64,000 nucleotides of DNA from Podocnemis expansa (lineage: Eukaryota; Chordata; Testudines; Podocnemididae): contig ML681995.1 in the NCBI GenBank assembly GCA_007922195.1, positions 13,447,879-13,511,878 on the forward strand, read 5' to 3'. This document shows positions 1-11,641 of this stretch, piece by piece. The notes under the pieces were generated by a model that saw only the letters and a list, made by a program, of their open reading frames with translations, did not search any database and was not told the origin of the DNA. Both the position numbers and the translations under genes were made by a program. How positions within the stretch are numbered: the first letter of the stretch is position 1; the number at the start of each line of letters is the position of its first letter.

Positions 1-423
1 GTTTACTGCTATTTTTAGTTGGGAAGCAGTTATTTTGGACAAAGATTTGTACCAGAGGCTACAAATGCCCGAAATTTGCCTTCCAATTAGGGATGTATGG
101 AATTCAGAGTGCTGAAAGCTCAGGGATGGTCCTTGCAAATTTACACCAAATAACTAAGTTTCATTTACATCTTTCTTTATTTCAGAGCACGTCTGTGTGA
201 CTTAACACGTGAGTTTAATGTAAAGTTGAAATAGGATGCTTCTGTTAGAGGATTGTCCACATGCAGACTTGTGCTAACATAAAAAAAGTGTGAATTAAAA
301 CTAGGTATTTCAGTGCATGTATTTGTGTGTGGACCAGTCCATACATGCTGATTCTTCTTCTTAAATAGTCTTTATTTGGAGAGTTAAGACTTTCTAACTT
401 AAATTTGAATACTTTCTTTATAG
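1..423 (+). other. TMEM38B: Last intron of TMEM38B (3' part)
   Basis: This is AT-rich non-coding sequence ending in a pyrimidine-rich tract and a TTTATAG acceptor just before base 424. In the downstream coding frame the acceptor itself contains an in-frame TAG, so coding cannot extend upstream without splicing. I see no repeat or other exon in it. Its assignment as intron rests on the exon that follows. Confidence 0.75.
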
Positions 424-633
424 GTAACCATGATGTTGACACAATGTACAGTTTCTCCATTAGCTCCTCTGGAGGCTGTGTTGGGCCGTATGCTCTTTGG
501 TTGGCAACAGACTCCATCTAGAGTGAAGGGTGAGGCCAGAGAATCTTCCAACGGCACCCCGTCAGTCTCCGACCGTTCTGTTGGAGAGGCCAGTGAAAAC
601 ATTAGGAAAAGACAGGCTAAGAAAACAGAATAA
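424..633 (+). CDS. TMEM38B: TMEM38B (TRIC-B) terminal coding exon
   Basis: TRIC-B is a trimeric potassium-permeable channel of the endoplasmic reticulum that supplies counter-current during calcium release. This exon encodes the last 69 residues in phase 0, starting VTMMLTQ and ending KRQAKKTE followed by TAA. It resembles the vertebrate TMEM38B C-terminus as I remember it: a T-M-M-x-T-Q stretch at the end of the final membrane helix, a MLFGWQQ block, then a polar Ser/Gly/Lys-rich cytosolic tail ending in a lysine-rich K-K-x-E motif. The MLFGWQQ block and the tail length match well, while the tail itself is divergent, as is usual for this family. A good splice acceptor lies immediately upstream. 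The other exons are outside the window to the left. Identification is from remembered family sequence, not a search. Confidence 0.88.
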   Translation, partial: VTMMLTQCTVSPLAPLEAVLGRMLFGWQQTPSRVKGEARESSNGTPSVSDRSVGEASENIRKRQAKKTE

Positions 634-1039
634 GTGACTGAAAATAATCTTATTACATGTGACCGTAATGCTTTAAAACACTTCTATTTTGAACGACGAG
701 AAAAAGAAGTGTGTGTAATGAAATGCTGTTGACAACAGACCTGGCAGCAGTGAAAGCATGGCATACTACTGTTATGTGGTTACCTTTTAAAGTATATTTT
801 GTAAATTGTAATTCACATGTTGGGAATGTGTGCATCATGGTAGATGTTTCTAAGTTAAACGGCGCTAAAGAGATTGCATAGTGATGATGATTTTACTAAA
901 TGAGAAATTTACTGAGACAATTTTGCTTTTTATGAAAAACTTGGTAACAAAATGAGACAATCAGACTTGATTGTATTTTTCTTTTCTCTTTATCATTTAT
1001 TTTTGCATATATTTCTGCTTGATTCTTATTTTTCAAGTG

Positions 1040-1045
1040 AATAAA
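1040..1045 (+). other. Candidate proximal polyadenylation signal
   Basis: A canonical AATAAA lies about 400 bases after the TMEM38B stop codon. No strong GT-rich downstream element is obvious, so it may be weak or unused. Confidence 0.35.
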
Positions 1046-3644
1046 ATGGACAGTTACACGGTACCATATTTCAAGGCATGAAAGGCCATATAGTAATCTT
1101 GTTCAATCGAGCAATAGAGTTAGCTTAAAATTTTACAAAAGGGTCACATTATGTAAATAAAAAATTAACACTGTAAATAGCTTGCACTGAAAAACTGTGG
1201 AAATGTGGCAAAATAAGACCGTTATTCCCTGGAACAATACGTGAATTGCTACTGTAATTTTTGTTGCACTGATCTTGAGTCTGTTCAGTCACAAATTAGA
1301 GTATTTCTCACATTTTCTATTTTCCAGGATAAAAGTAAATTCTCTTGCACTTAAAAAAAAATTAATAGTTAGCCAATAGAAATTTTTCAGCATGAACATT
1401 TATCCAGCTAACATGCTTTGACACTATGGCATTTGCAAACTTTTGATTTATCTGTTTGCAGTTCTGCAGGCAGAAAATCAGACGGTAACATGATATTACT
1501 ATTATTAAATTGCTGATGTGCCTTTGTATTTAAGTATGTGGTTCTTAGTGTTTTTTCCATTTTCAATTCTGCTGTGACCGGATGTGGTCTAGCATGGCAT
1601 CATATCCCAAATAGCTAAAAATGTTTTCTCCTGCTTTTTAAGATTGATGTTCGTTGTGACAGAGAACTGTATGTTGAAAGTAATCCCCATTTCCCCCACC
1701 TAAAATGTTTATCACCTTAACCTTCTCCTTGGTTGTGGGATAACTACACGCTTTTACCTCCTCCCACACTCATGCCTTTTCTGCACACGTGTTTTTATTA
1801 AAATTGTCCATCATTTTGCAACTACTGGTTAAGCACCATCAGTGGCAACAATGGAATAGCACTGGTGCCAAAACCATGTGTTCTTACCAGTGTATCACGT
1901 AAACCTGTTTAGATTAGGGTCATAGGCTCTGGTAGTACAAAGACTCGAGCCCCATCTATTCCGTCATGCTGGCACCAGCAATGGTGGTGCAGTCTTTTCT
2001 GGTGGTGATGCGTAAGAGGACTTCTAATGTAACATGCACCCTAGTTGTCCATCAACTTGTGCTGTTCCTTGCGTATGTTGCATACTTGTTTGGCCACTCA
2101 TCTCTAGCAGCTATGATCTTAGGGGAAGCCTCAATTCTAGAAGACATGCTTAGTTGTTTTCAAGGTGCTGCATTTTGTGAGCAGCATCTTTCATTTGGCT
2201 TGTTGTTCATTGTCATCAGAACTATTTTCTTCTCTGTTTCTTCTCCACCCTAGTCTGCACATACCTAACTTTAGTCTGATGGTGAGCACTTTTTGAAACA
2301 TTTCAATAGCTAAATTAAGCCAGTTACATCCATGTGAAGATGCCAAGGGGGAGAGAAAGCTGTGTACATTTCTTCTTAAACTGCAGTTCAGCTCTGAAGA
2401 AAGACTGAGAGTAAACCCCAGTTATCCAAGTGGCTCAGGAAACAGATTTAAAATTTGAAAATAAAATTCCAATTGCAGGGGACATGTCTGAGTTGAGATG
2501 ATCTGAGTTGGAATATATGCCAATGTGGGCCCTTATTTAACAAACCTTTTCTTTGTGTGTACTCATGGTCAAATGTACTCTTTCCAGTAACCGAGATAAC
2601 TCTCTTTTTACTGATCTTTTTCCCTGTTAGTGCCAACCAACACAGCTAAGAATTTATTTGTTCATATGCATCTGTAGCAGAATTGTTTACTATATTCCAG
2701 TCAGTTATATTTTCATATAGCCTTTAAAGACATTGGAATTTGCACATGCATTATTAAGGGATAAAGAGGCTTACAGAACCATTATTACTGGTGTTGAGCA
2801 AGAGAAGGAAAGAACCTACCTCAACTCTTAAGTATGTGTGCTGGTCTGACAGCAAAAGTAAACCTCTTCACCTGTATGTTAAGAACATAGGATGTGGATA
2901 TAATGAGACAGACAGAATGCCACGATGCTCCTTCGAGGTTCTTTTCAGATTAGAACCCAACTTTTAGTAAACCTTAGATTTTAGGTAGTGTCCAGGTATT
3001 TATTGGCCATGTATTTGAAATCTTGTTAACCAAAATAACAACTTACTTCATCATGGAAATAAATGTATGAAATGTGGCTCCTTATTGGGCTAAAGTCTTA
3101 TAAGTTGAGTGACCTGAAAGACAAAATAATAAGTGTTAGATTCTTGTCTTATAACTTTGGAGCTCTATCTGTTTCTCTGCACTTTCCAGAAAGTGCTAAG
3201 AGAACTGAACCATCTCCACCGGAGAATTATTAAGTACCTCTATAATTTTGGGTTATAGAGGGGTATGTGGATGCCATTAAAAGCAATTACTAGTTGTCTT
3301 GTTAACAAGTAGCTAAAAATACTCCAATAACAGAGAAATGCCACCAGCTGCAGCATGTGCTACACATGCAAAACTTTCAGGTAACTTATGTGCCTAAGAA
3401 GCATATTAAGATTGTGAACAAGTGTTCAAATTCTTCCTAATGCTAGACTTGGTATATTGGGTTTGAAACACTCTTTTCCCAAGTAACTATTTTACTGTGA
3501 AATATTGGCCAATATCTGGCTATTTTAGCACAAATGGATATTATGAAAATGTGTTTAGAATTACTTTACAGCAAGTTTACAATACTTTGAAGCAAAAAAT
3601 GTGGTACGTTGTGTTCAGTGTGGACTTACAAAAATTACATTATT

Positions 3645-3655
3645 AATAAAATAAA
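3645..3655 (+). other. Candidate distal polyadenylation signal (double AATAAA)
   Basis: Two overlapping AATAAA hexamers are followed within 20 bases by a GT/T-rich downstream element. This is the better of the two candidate 3' ends for TMEM38B. Confidence 0.45.
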
Positions 3656-3675
3656 TGGAAACAGTTGTGTTTTTT

Positions 3676-4482
3676 CCTGATTTTTCTTATTTAAATGTTT
3701 TGAACAAATACAAGAACATAAAATCCAAAAACCTGTAAAATTACTTTCAGGTAGAAATACAATACAGTCTTTTTCTCAAAAGCTTAGTTAACAAACAATG
3801 AAACTACTTCATAGTTCAAAGAATGAATGACTCTTGGGGAACAGATTTCTAGAAGACTCAGCAAGCAATAGCTTCCATTCCACTTGCATGAAAATCTGAC
3901 CACTCCAAAAGGGTCCAATATCCAGCAGCTCCCATTGTCCTCAGGTTCTGGATGCTGAACCCTTTCGAAAATCTAGCATTTCTGAAATTTTATTCTTGCT
4001 GGGCAAGCTGCATAACCATATGTGTTGATAATACTTTATCCTTAATCTATTTGGCACAGCAGTTACATTGAATCCAGTGGCTGATCTTGCAGAGAAGAAT
4101 TTAGCAAGGATGTATTAGGGATGATTGCAAGACAAGGGGATACTTAGGTGAACCAATCCACACCTAAAAGGAAGGGATGGGATCTGGTTGAGTATTTATA
4201 ATGCAAAGTATCCCCAAATTAATTTTTCCAGAACTGTTGCAGACAAGAAGATATCAGATCTGAAAGTTCAATGAATGAGAAAGCAAGGGTGAGGAGACTG
4301 AAGGATGTGCAGGCAGACACCTTTTTTACATTACAAACTAGAGCTCACAAATGTGGGGAAAAAAATCTTGAGTGTAGGGGTAGCGTATGCTCTCCTGCTG
4401 TATTTCTGCCATAAGAATTCTTCCAAGAAACTGCAAAAATTCTGTCAGTATTTTCGACACACATGCTGCTAATGCAGCTTTT
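3676..4482. other. Non-coding interval, nothing recognised
   Basis: AT-rich unique-looking sequence. I see no ORF with family features, no RNA gene and no repeat I can name. It ends at the hairpin beginning near 4483. Confidence 0.5.
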
Positions 4483-4622
4483 TTATTTTCAAACTAGAAT
4501 ACAGGAGTGGCAACATACTATTTTGAGTATATTAGTGTTTTCCTTCCATATATCAGAATGAAAACACTAATATACTCAAGAATAGTATGTTGCCACTCCT
4601 GTATTCTGCTTTGAAAAATAAA
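4483..4622. repeat. Long near-perfect hairpin (MITE or miRNA-like foldback)
   Basis: The left arm (4483-4542) and right arm (4560-4622) are reverse complements over about 60 bases, separated by a 17-base loop (4543-4559). The inner 47 bases pair with a single one-base bulge. The outer part, where TTTTCAAAC pairs with CTTTGAAAA, carries a few mismatches. Such palindromes are usually short foldback transposons of the MADE1/Tc1-mariner kind, some of which have given rise to microRNAs. I cannot name the family and see no clear target duplication beyond AT-rich flanks. The high arm identity implies either recent insertion or selection for pairing. Confidence 0.85.
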
Positions 4623-6420
4623 TCTTGTGGCTTTTGTGACACAAATATATCAGAAGAAGGTAGTCTGGATAGAGCAGCATACCAGAAGCACACCAGCATC
4701 CTAACCTAGCTTTGAGCTTCCAGCTGTGTCTGATGTGTCAGAGCTTCTCTGGAGACGCACCAGTTGACCTACCAGTCTTGCTAAGAACATTTATTCCAGG
4801 TATCAGAACATTCTCTGAATTCATATGAATTCAAAGAATGAATTAATGAGAAACAGGTCAATCAGACTTAAACCTAAAATTACTTATACTGGAACTCTGA
4901 ATGTTGAAAGCACAATTCCAGTGGCACTTGGTGTTTTTAAAGTCCTTCCCAAATGAAATATTGTCCTGAATTTCATGGGAGCTAGCTGAAAGTTAGATAG
5001 GTATCTGGGAAAATTTAGTACTATAACAGTGCACTTCCATCAATTGAAAAGAATTTCTTTCTAAAAAGGTCAAATTCTGTCCAAGATGGTGCTGGGACAC
5101 CCATTTGGTATGTAGGGTCCCTATCCATGTTGTATCTGTGCCCACCAAGCATTTAAAAACAGAAATATTCTCTTCCTTTCCACATTGTAGAAGTCATGAG
5201 TTTGCTTAATGGGCTCTTGTTAGCATGTGAGAAGAAAATGTTGAAGGCAAGCCAAGTCAAAAGAGTTCTGCATTTCCTCTGAAAACACTCAGGTGCTTTC
5301 CTTTCTCACTGAAGTGAATCCATGATTTAGGTCCTGGTCTTGCATAAGCTTTACACATCTGCATTGTGTGAGCCTCCCCTTAGTGGCCAATGAGACTAAA
5401 CACCTAATTGTTCCAGTCAAAGATTGGTTGCAGGAGTGGAAGGGTTTCTTTGTAGCTAAGTCCTATCTCGTGAAAGCTTTTGAACAGCAGAACAGACCTT
5501 GAACTGGTATTCAGTTTTGAGGTGATACATTCATGCTGACCAGTGTTGCTGAGCAGATGGGCTGCTGTGCTTTGTACTAGCTTTCAGAATGTGTTGCTTC
5601 ATTCCTATTATTAGATGGCATTTAATGTATTTTTAGTGCTTTCTGATGTAATGTAGCAGCTGGAAATGAAGAGAGCCAGTGTCATGTGATCTGTCAGCTC
5701 ACTGTGGATCTACCAGGAAGGGCTCCGTGGGCCCAGTCTAGAAACCAATGAGTCAATCAGTGGATACCCACAGAGTTTCATGCCTTATGGGGGAAATGTA
5801 TGAAGGCATAGCAGGTGGTCCAATGATTTTTTTTTTAACCATAGATGAGCCTTTTTGAAATCATTCAGACTAACATTTAATACACCCTCCATCTTGCTAC
5901 TCTTGATCCATTTCCCCTGATGCCTATTTAGTTTTATTTCTTCACTTAAAATATAACCTTATGGTTTATAGCAGTGCCATCATCCTTGTTGAATCTGATG
6001 TTTCTTTATAGGTATAGCTTCTTTCATGAACTCTTTTGAGCTCTGGATTTGAGACTTAGAAGTTTGATAATGCATGGAAAGATGTATGGATTGAGCCGCA
6101 CCTCATGTTTGGGAAGAGGAGAGGCTTCGCAACTTTGATTTCACTAATACAGACATAACACCCAAAATTCTGATTCAGACCACTGCTCGAAATGTGGAAT
6201 CCAAACTTCAGTTCAAACGTTTGTATCAGTGTTTTGGTTTTGGGCCATATTTTTAAACAAACCCCTAGTCAATAAAACCTAACAGCCAATTTGGGTGCTC
6301 AGTCCTGAATCCTCCCTTAAACTAAATCTCTATTGATCTCAAAGGGGGAGTTTTACCTGATTTAGGACTGCCAGACAAGGCTACTAATTTTTTTAAGCTG
6401 AGCCAGAACAACACTGGGAC
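4623..6420. other. Non-coding interval, no assignable feature
   Basis: Moderately AT-rich intergenic sequence with only short chance ORFs. There are no recognisable exons or RNA genes, and nothing obvious until the CR1 copy that begins around 6430-6490. Confidence 0.5.
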
Positions 6421-6429
6421 ATTTATTTT

Positions 6430-8560
6430 TTTATTTGTTGTAAGACTCCTGTGTTCTTGAATAAGAAGATGTGGATATTAAACAGTGAAAGTTTTATTAA
6501 AGAAGATGTGAGTAAATGCTAAAGAAAGAAAGGAAGAAAAAGGAGGAAGAAATGGGACTGCTAAACCCTGAGGATGGGGTGAAGGTCATGGCTAATATAG
6601 GCATGGTTGAATATCTAAATAAGTACTTTGCCTCTGTTTTTAATAAGGGTAATGATGCACTTGGGAATAGTGGTGGAGTACCTAATGGGAATGAGGACAT
6701 GGAAGTGGAAATTACTATATCCAAGGTAGAAGCCAAACTCAAACTGTTTAATGGGACTAAAATTTAATGGGCCTGGATAATCTCTGTCCAAGAATATTAA
6801 AGAAAGAGCATGTGAAATTGCCAGCCCATTAGCAAGGATTTTTAATGACTCTAAACTCAATGGTTGTACCGTATGACTGGGAATTGCTAATATAGTTTCT
6901 ATTTTCAAGAAAGGGAATACAAGTGACCCAGATAACTACAGGCCTATTAGTTTGACCTCAGTAATATGCAAGGTCTTGTAAAAAAAAATTTAAAGAGTAA
7001 GTACTTAAGGATATTGAGGTTAACAGTAACTGGAGTAAAATACAACATGGTTTTACAAAAGGTAGACCGTGCCAGATCAACCTGATCTTTTTGAGAAGAT
7101 AACAGATTTTTTTTGGACAAAGGGAATGTGGTGGATTAAATTTGTTGATTTGACCAAGGCATTTGTGGCCAAAGTTCCACACAGGGAATTATTAGTTAAA
7201 TTAGAAAAGATGGGGATTAACATGAATATAGTAAGGTGGATAAGGAACTGGTTAAAGGGAAGTGCAGTAGGTCATACTGAAAGGTTGACCGTCAGGCTGG
7301 AAGGAGCTTACTGGTGGAGTTCCTCAGGGATTGGTCTTTGGATTGATCTTATTTAACTGTTCTATTACTGATCTTGGCATAAAAAGTGGGAATGTCCTAA
7401 TTAAGTTTGCAGATGACACCAAGTCAGGAGGTACTGCCAATATAAAGAAGGATTGGGATATCATACAAGATGATCTGGATGACCTTGTAAACTGGATTAT
7501 TAGGAATAGGATGAAATTTAATAATACAAAGTACAAGGTCATGCATTTAGGGACTCATAACAAGAATTTTTGCTATAAGTTGGGGATGCATCAGTGGGAA
7601 GTGATGGAGGAGGAGGAGGACCTGGGTGTAATCGTTGATCACAGGATGACTTGAGTTGCCAATACAATATGGCTATGAAAATAGCTAATATGGTCCTAGT
7701 ATACATCAGAAGAGGCATTTCTTGTAGAGAGAGTGTGAGCTGTTAGTACCGTTATACAAGGCTCTGGTGAGACCACATCTGTAATATTGTGTGTAATGCT
7801 GGTCCCCCATGTTTAAGAAAGATGAATTTCAACTAGAACGGGTGCAGAGAAGGGTGATAAGGATGATCTCAGAATGGAAAACCTGCCTTATGAGCACTGA
7901 CTGAAAGAGCTTGGCTTATTAAGCCTAACCAAAAGAAGGTTGATACCAACTGGCCATCAGGAAATTTGGGCTCAAAATTAGATGCAAGTCGCTAAGCATC
8001 ACAGGAGTAAAGTTCTGGAATAGCCTTCTAAGGGGAGCTGTGTGGGCAGAAAAGCTAGCTGGCTTCAAAACTGAGCTTGATAAATTTATGGAGGGGATGG
8101 TATGATGGGACAGCCTACTGTGGCAACTGACCGATTTTTGAATACGGATGGTGTCTATGGTAGTGGCCTAAGAAGGGAGGTTGACTGGGGTAGGTTCTGA
8201 GTTGTTAAAGAATTCTTTCTTGGGTATCTGACTGGTGAGACTTGCTCACAGTTTTAACTGATTGCCATGTTTGGGGTTGGGAAGGAATTTTTCCAGGACA
8301 GAGTGGTAAGGGCTCTGGATTTTTTTCACCGTCCTCTGTAGTATGGGGCACAGCTCACTTGCTAGTGGATTCTCTGTATTTTAAAGTCCTTAAATTATGA
8401 TTTCAGCACTTCAATAACTCAGTCATAGGTTAAAGGCTTATTACAGGAGTGGGTGGGCGAGGTTTTTGTGGCCTGCATTGTGCACGAGGTCAGACTAGAT
8501 GATCATATTTGTCTCTTCTGAGTTGACCTTACAGTCTGAGTCTATAAATGGTTACTCAAG
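6430..8560 (+). mobile_element. CR1-type LINE, 5'-truncated and inactive
   Basis: This is the 3' part of a CR1 non-LTR retrotransposon in plus orientation. Reading frames at 6516-6767, 7069-7356 and 7331-7654 carry pieces of the second ORF in order. First is a Y-L-N-K-Y-F-A-S-V-F stretch upstream of the RT, then the RT motif VDLTKAF near 7150, then the catalytic FADD box near 7415 with the linker typical of CR1. The 3' end (about 8460-8550) has the CR1 signature GGTCAGACTAGATGATCATA, followed by a short tail. Frameshifts and stops separate the fragments, so it cannot make an active protein. 5' truncation is normal for CR1 copies, and the exact left boundary is uncertain. Confidence 0.85.
7069..7654 (+). 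pseudogene. CR1 reverse transcriptase remnant
   Basis: Two overlapping frames carry the RT core: VDLTKAF (the first catalytic aspartate region), a degenerate V-P-Q-G block near 7320, and FADDT near 7410-7425 as the catalytic Asp-Asp box. They are followed by L-V-N-W and K-C-K-V-M-H-L-G-like sequence typical of the CR1 thumb. A frame change around 7330-7350 breaks the enzyme. In the living element this protein copies the LINE RNA at a nicked target. Confidence 0.8.
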
Positions 8561-9309
8561 ATAACCTCTAAAAAGTTGAGAAATGCAGACACCAAGCAAA
8601 GCTGCTCATCTTATTGATAGAAGTTACCATATGAAGCTAGATGAAACAGGAATGCCAAAATTGCAATTTGCTATATGAACTCTCTCTTTTGTCCTTGAAT
8701 GCAAATTGTGTAGCTTCAGGCTAAAGTGAAACAAGTTAAAGAATGCAAGGAATGAAGACATAAACAGTGAACAGCTAATGAAACTGCTGATAGCCATGTT
8801 TTGCACTGGGAACATGCTGTTACTAAAGTAAGAGGAAAGAACCTAGAGGGTACGATCAGAAAGAAACTAAGGATATTTACTCCAATGCTTGTCACATGAT
8901 TTCTTCCCTACTGACCTAAATGAAGATGCAACACTTCTCACGCAATGTGAATTTAGTCCATACAGATGTTCCTATAATGAACACATGAATATTATGAGAA
9001 AAAGCAACAATTAAGGAGGCCAAGCAGGGTAAGACCCATAGGGATAAATTTTCAGTGTGATGGTAAGGAATTCAATCAAGTGTATCACATTATTAATATG
9101 TGTTTCAAAAACCCCCTCAATCAGGCTGAATTTTCTACCCCCCAGTGTTAAGAACCTGGCTGAAATGACTTTTAAAAATGGACTGGTGCTTGACAAGTTT
9201 CTAATAAACAGGAAGTACCGTTTAAAAAATGCATTTGGGATTAAATTTATCCCTGCGCAAAGTACCAGACAGCATCAGAGGTAGGCCAGAGGTCATTGAA
9301 AGTGCTCAG
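8561..9309. other. Non-coding interval, nothing recognised
   Basis: Intergenic sequence downstream of the CR1 tail. Short ORFs on both strands near 8624-9284 show no family motif and appear to be chance frames. Confidence 0.45.
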
Positions 9310-9440
9310 CATTTCTGAAAGTGGGGCCATTCACCTCTTTGCTCAGTTTCTTCATATGTAAAATGGGTGTCATTGTTTTTTACCGCCCAGGAATGCTGCA
9401 TAGCTTAATTAATGGCTTGTGAAATATTTTCAGATTTTGA
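9310..9440 (+). repeat. MIR-like ancient SINE fragment
   Basis: The core CTCAGTTTCTTCATATGTAA followed by AATGGG matches the conserved MIR/CORE-SINE segment (usually 'cctcagtttcctcatctgtaaaatggg'). The downstream GTGAAATATTTTCAGA resembles the MIR tail region. It is old and inactive. Confidence 0.7.
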
Positions 9441-9850
9441 TGTAAACATACGGTTAAAAAGCTGGGCAAAACTTTTTAATAAACATCCTTTTTTCAACAG
9501 AAAGTGGGTTTCTGACCAAAACAGAACTTTTCAGAAAAATTTGAAATTGAATTTTTCCACAAACTGAAAACTTCAGTTTTTTCAGTTAAAATTCTCTTTT
9601 AGTTTTTGAAAACTTTTAATAAAAAGCCCCTCCCAAACACTGATTTTTCTAAACAATGAATAACTTTTAAAAACAAAGTTATTCAGTTTGATTTTGTCAT
9701 TAAAAAAAAAACAACAAAACAACCCCTGCCCCCAAGCTGAAAAGATTTTGTGGGACATTGGGAAGGAGGAAAGAGAAACCATTTTTTAAAATTGAGCATT
9801 TTTAAGAGAGCATTAATTATTATTAAATTGAATGCGTGGTGAAAAGAAAG
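9441..9850. repeat. AT-rich TTTTCA/TGAAAA foldback-like repeat, degraded
   Basis: This stretch is dense in TTTTCA, TGAAAA and AAACTTTT words on both strands, with partial self-complementarity. A related start (GGGCTGGTTGAAAAGTG) appears again near 9982. It looks like a decayed non-autonomous DNA element, but I cannot bound it or find a target duplication. Confidence 0.4.
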
Positions 9851-9854
9851 TTCT

Positions 9855-9945
9855 AAAGGAGCAGCCGTGTCAGTCTAGTTTAGCAAAACAAACAAGGAAT
9901 CCTGTGGCGCTTCTAAAGATTAACTAATTTTGTCTGACTTAATGG
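9855..9945 (+). repeat. Turtle-type short interspersed repeat (core AAGGAATCCTGTGGCGC)
   Basis: The segment runs GCAGCCGTGTCAGTCTAG, then CAAAACAAACAAGGAATC, then AAAGATTAACTAATTTTG. It is the same repeat found at about 23.8, 25.1, 30.5, 34.7, 36.5, 39.3 and 53.1 kb. This copy is partial. The class (SINE or foldback DNA element) is not settled from the sequence. Confidence 0.65.
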
Positions 9946-11100
9946 AATACTTGTCTTAATTCTCCTTCTATCCTTTTAACTAGGGCTGGTTGAAAAGTGT
10001 TTTTTTAACAAAAAAAATTTCTGATTAGCTCTAATTTTGATTACCTTGGCAATACGTGACTGCATATGCTTTATATGATTTCCGATTTTAAAAGAATTCT
10101 GATCTACTCTTCATGAAAACCAAGGTAGTAATTACACCATTAAGGAACAGAAACCTCCTCCACCAAAGTAAAAACATGTATATGGAGCATCGTTGCCAGG
10201 ACCATAATGGAGCATGAGATTATTATTCTTTGGGCTTATTTACAGCAGTGCATCAAAGCTCACTGTGGAACTTTGTAGAGCGCAAAGTCTTTGTACAGCT
10301 CAAGGAAGCAAGGTCTGTACAGCCAGACAGTGTGCAGCAGACTTGTTGGATATTGACTCTCGCTTCAGTTTTCCATGAACTTTTATCCCACCTAGGCAAG
10401 CTCTTACTTAGTATTTTATCAATCATTCTGCCCATATTCTTTCAAATACCAGTTTGATGCTACAGTAACATGTATGGCTCAGAATCTAGCTCAGTCAGCT
10501 CAGTCAGCTCATTCCACATGGTTTTAATCAATGACTGAGAGCTGATGTTATACACTTGTACATACTGATCTCATGATCCTTTTTGCTGTGCAAGAGCGGC
10601 AGCATTCTGGCTCCTGTGCAGAAGGGGGAGCCTAGGGGTCCAGATCAGATGTGCTTGAAAAACACACTGGAAGTGAAATATAAAAGTTGTTGGCTACACA
10701 GCAGACATAGAGCCACAAACAGGTATAAGACGAGTACAAACCGCACTGCAAGCTTCTGCCCCAATAATGTGCCCTTCCCAGAACTGGAAAGGATCATCTG
10801 TAGGGTGAGACTGAAGGTAGGTTATAGTTTTGTCTATTCAGTTCTTGGTACCTCTGGTAGCGGTACTGACTAGCGACCATTGTGACTGTTTTTTATGTGA
10901 TCTGAATACCTGTCCACTGGACACTAGATTAAGATGATCCACTCTTTTTATGTAGACCACTGAACAACCTGCAGATTATAACTTTAAACTGTTACTGAGC
11001 CAGAGCCAAATCTACCTTTCACTGGTGTCAGTGGGAGCTGGATCAGTTGCCTGGTCTGAATTCAAACCAGAGAAAAACTCTAAGCCATCCAGTGTTTGAT
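9946..11100. other. Non-coding interval with minor repeats
   Basis: Intergenic. It contains a short tandem of GCTCAGTCA units near 10490-10515 and otherwise unassigned sequence. The ORFs at 10230-10873 show no recognisable protein family. Confidence 0.45.
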
Positions 11101-11107
11101 GGAACCA

Positions 11108-11295
11108 TACTCTTCTTCTTCAAGTGGTCCCTGTGGGTGCTCCACTCATGGTGTTGTGTTGGTGCGGCACCCACTGATGGAGACTTTTCACAGCTGCTTG
11201 AGTAGTGGTGGCCAGGCACGCGCTGGTAAAAGTGACCATTGGAGCTGTCTGTTGAGCGCACGCTCAGCGGGATCCCTCCATTCCTTCTCTTACCG
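11108..11295 (+). repeat. Left inverted terminal repeat of DIRS element 1
   Basis: It begins CTTCTTCAAGTGGTCCCTG and matches the reverse complement of 17083-17300 nearly base for base through GATGGAGACTTTT, CTTGAGTAGTGGTGGCC and CCCTCC[A/G]TTCCTTCTCT. Inverted instead of direct terminal repeats are diagnostic of DIRS-like elements. Confidence 0.9.
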
Positions 11296-11641
11296 AACCC
11301 ACTCAGAGCGTTTCAATGCCGCTCACTGCCTTCGCTTTATATTTAGCTCTGCATAGTCAGACCTTCCTTTGTTTCCTCATAATTTCTTCAGTTTTTCCCT
11401 CAGCTTTCTCTTGATACCAAAAAAAAAAAGAAAAAAGAAAAAGATCCTTCTTACCACATCTCCGTACCCTGTCGTCCTCCATCATCTCTACAAACCTTCT
11501 TCTCAGCCTGAAAAAGAAAAACACAGTCAAATAAGATCTTCTACTCTAATTAAAAGAGAGAAACAAAAAGAAGAAAACAAATAACCGACACTGGCATCAC
11601 ACCAACATAACAAGACACAGGCATAAGGTCTCGCTAGAGCA

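Larger units (their letters stand above)
634..3675 (+). other. TMEM38B: Probable long 3' UTR of TMEM38B
   Basis: After the TAA at 631-633 there is about 3 kb of AT-rich sequence with no recognisable transposon and no convincing ORF. A proximal AATAAA lies at 1040-1045. Two overlapping AATAAA signals at 3645-3655 are followed by a GT/T-rich stretch (TTGTGTTTTTTCC), as expected at a cleavage site near 3660-3675. The absence of repeats here, in a window otherwise packed with them, suggests transcribed and constrained sequence. Use of the distal site is inferred; the transcript could end at the proximal signal. The short ORF at 1966-2253 has no recognisable domain and I do not call it a gene. Confidence 0.45.

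Noticed and set aside
1966..2253. 95-codon ORF in the inferred TMEM38B 3' UTR
   Set aside because: Hydrophobic but without a recognisable family, and there is no sign of splicing or a good initiation context.
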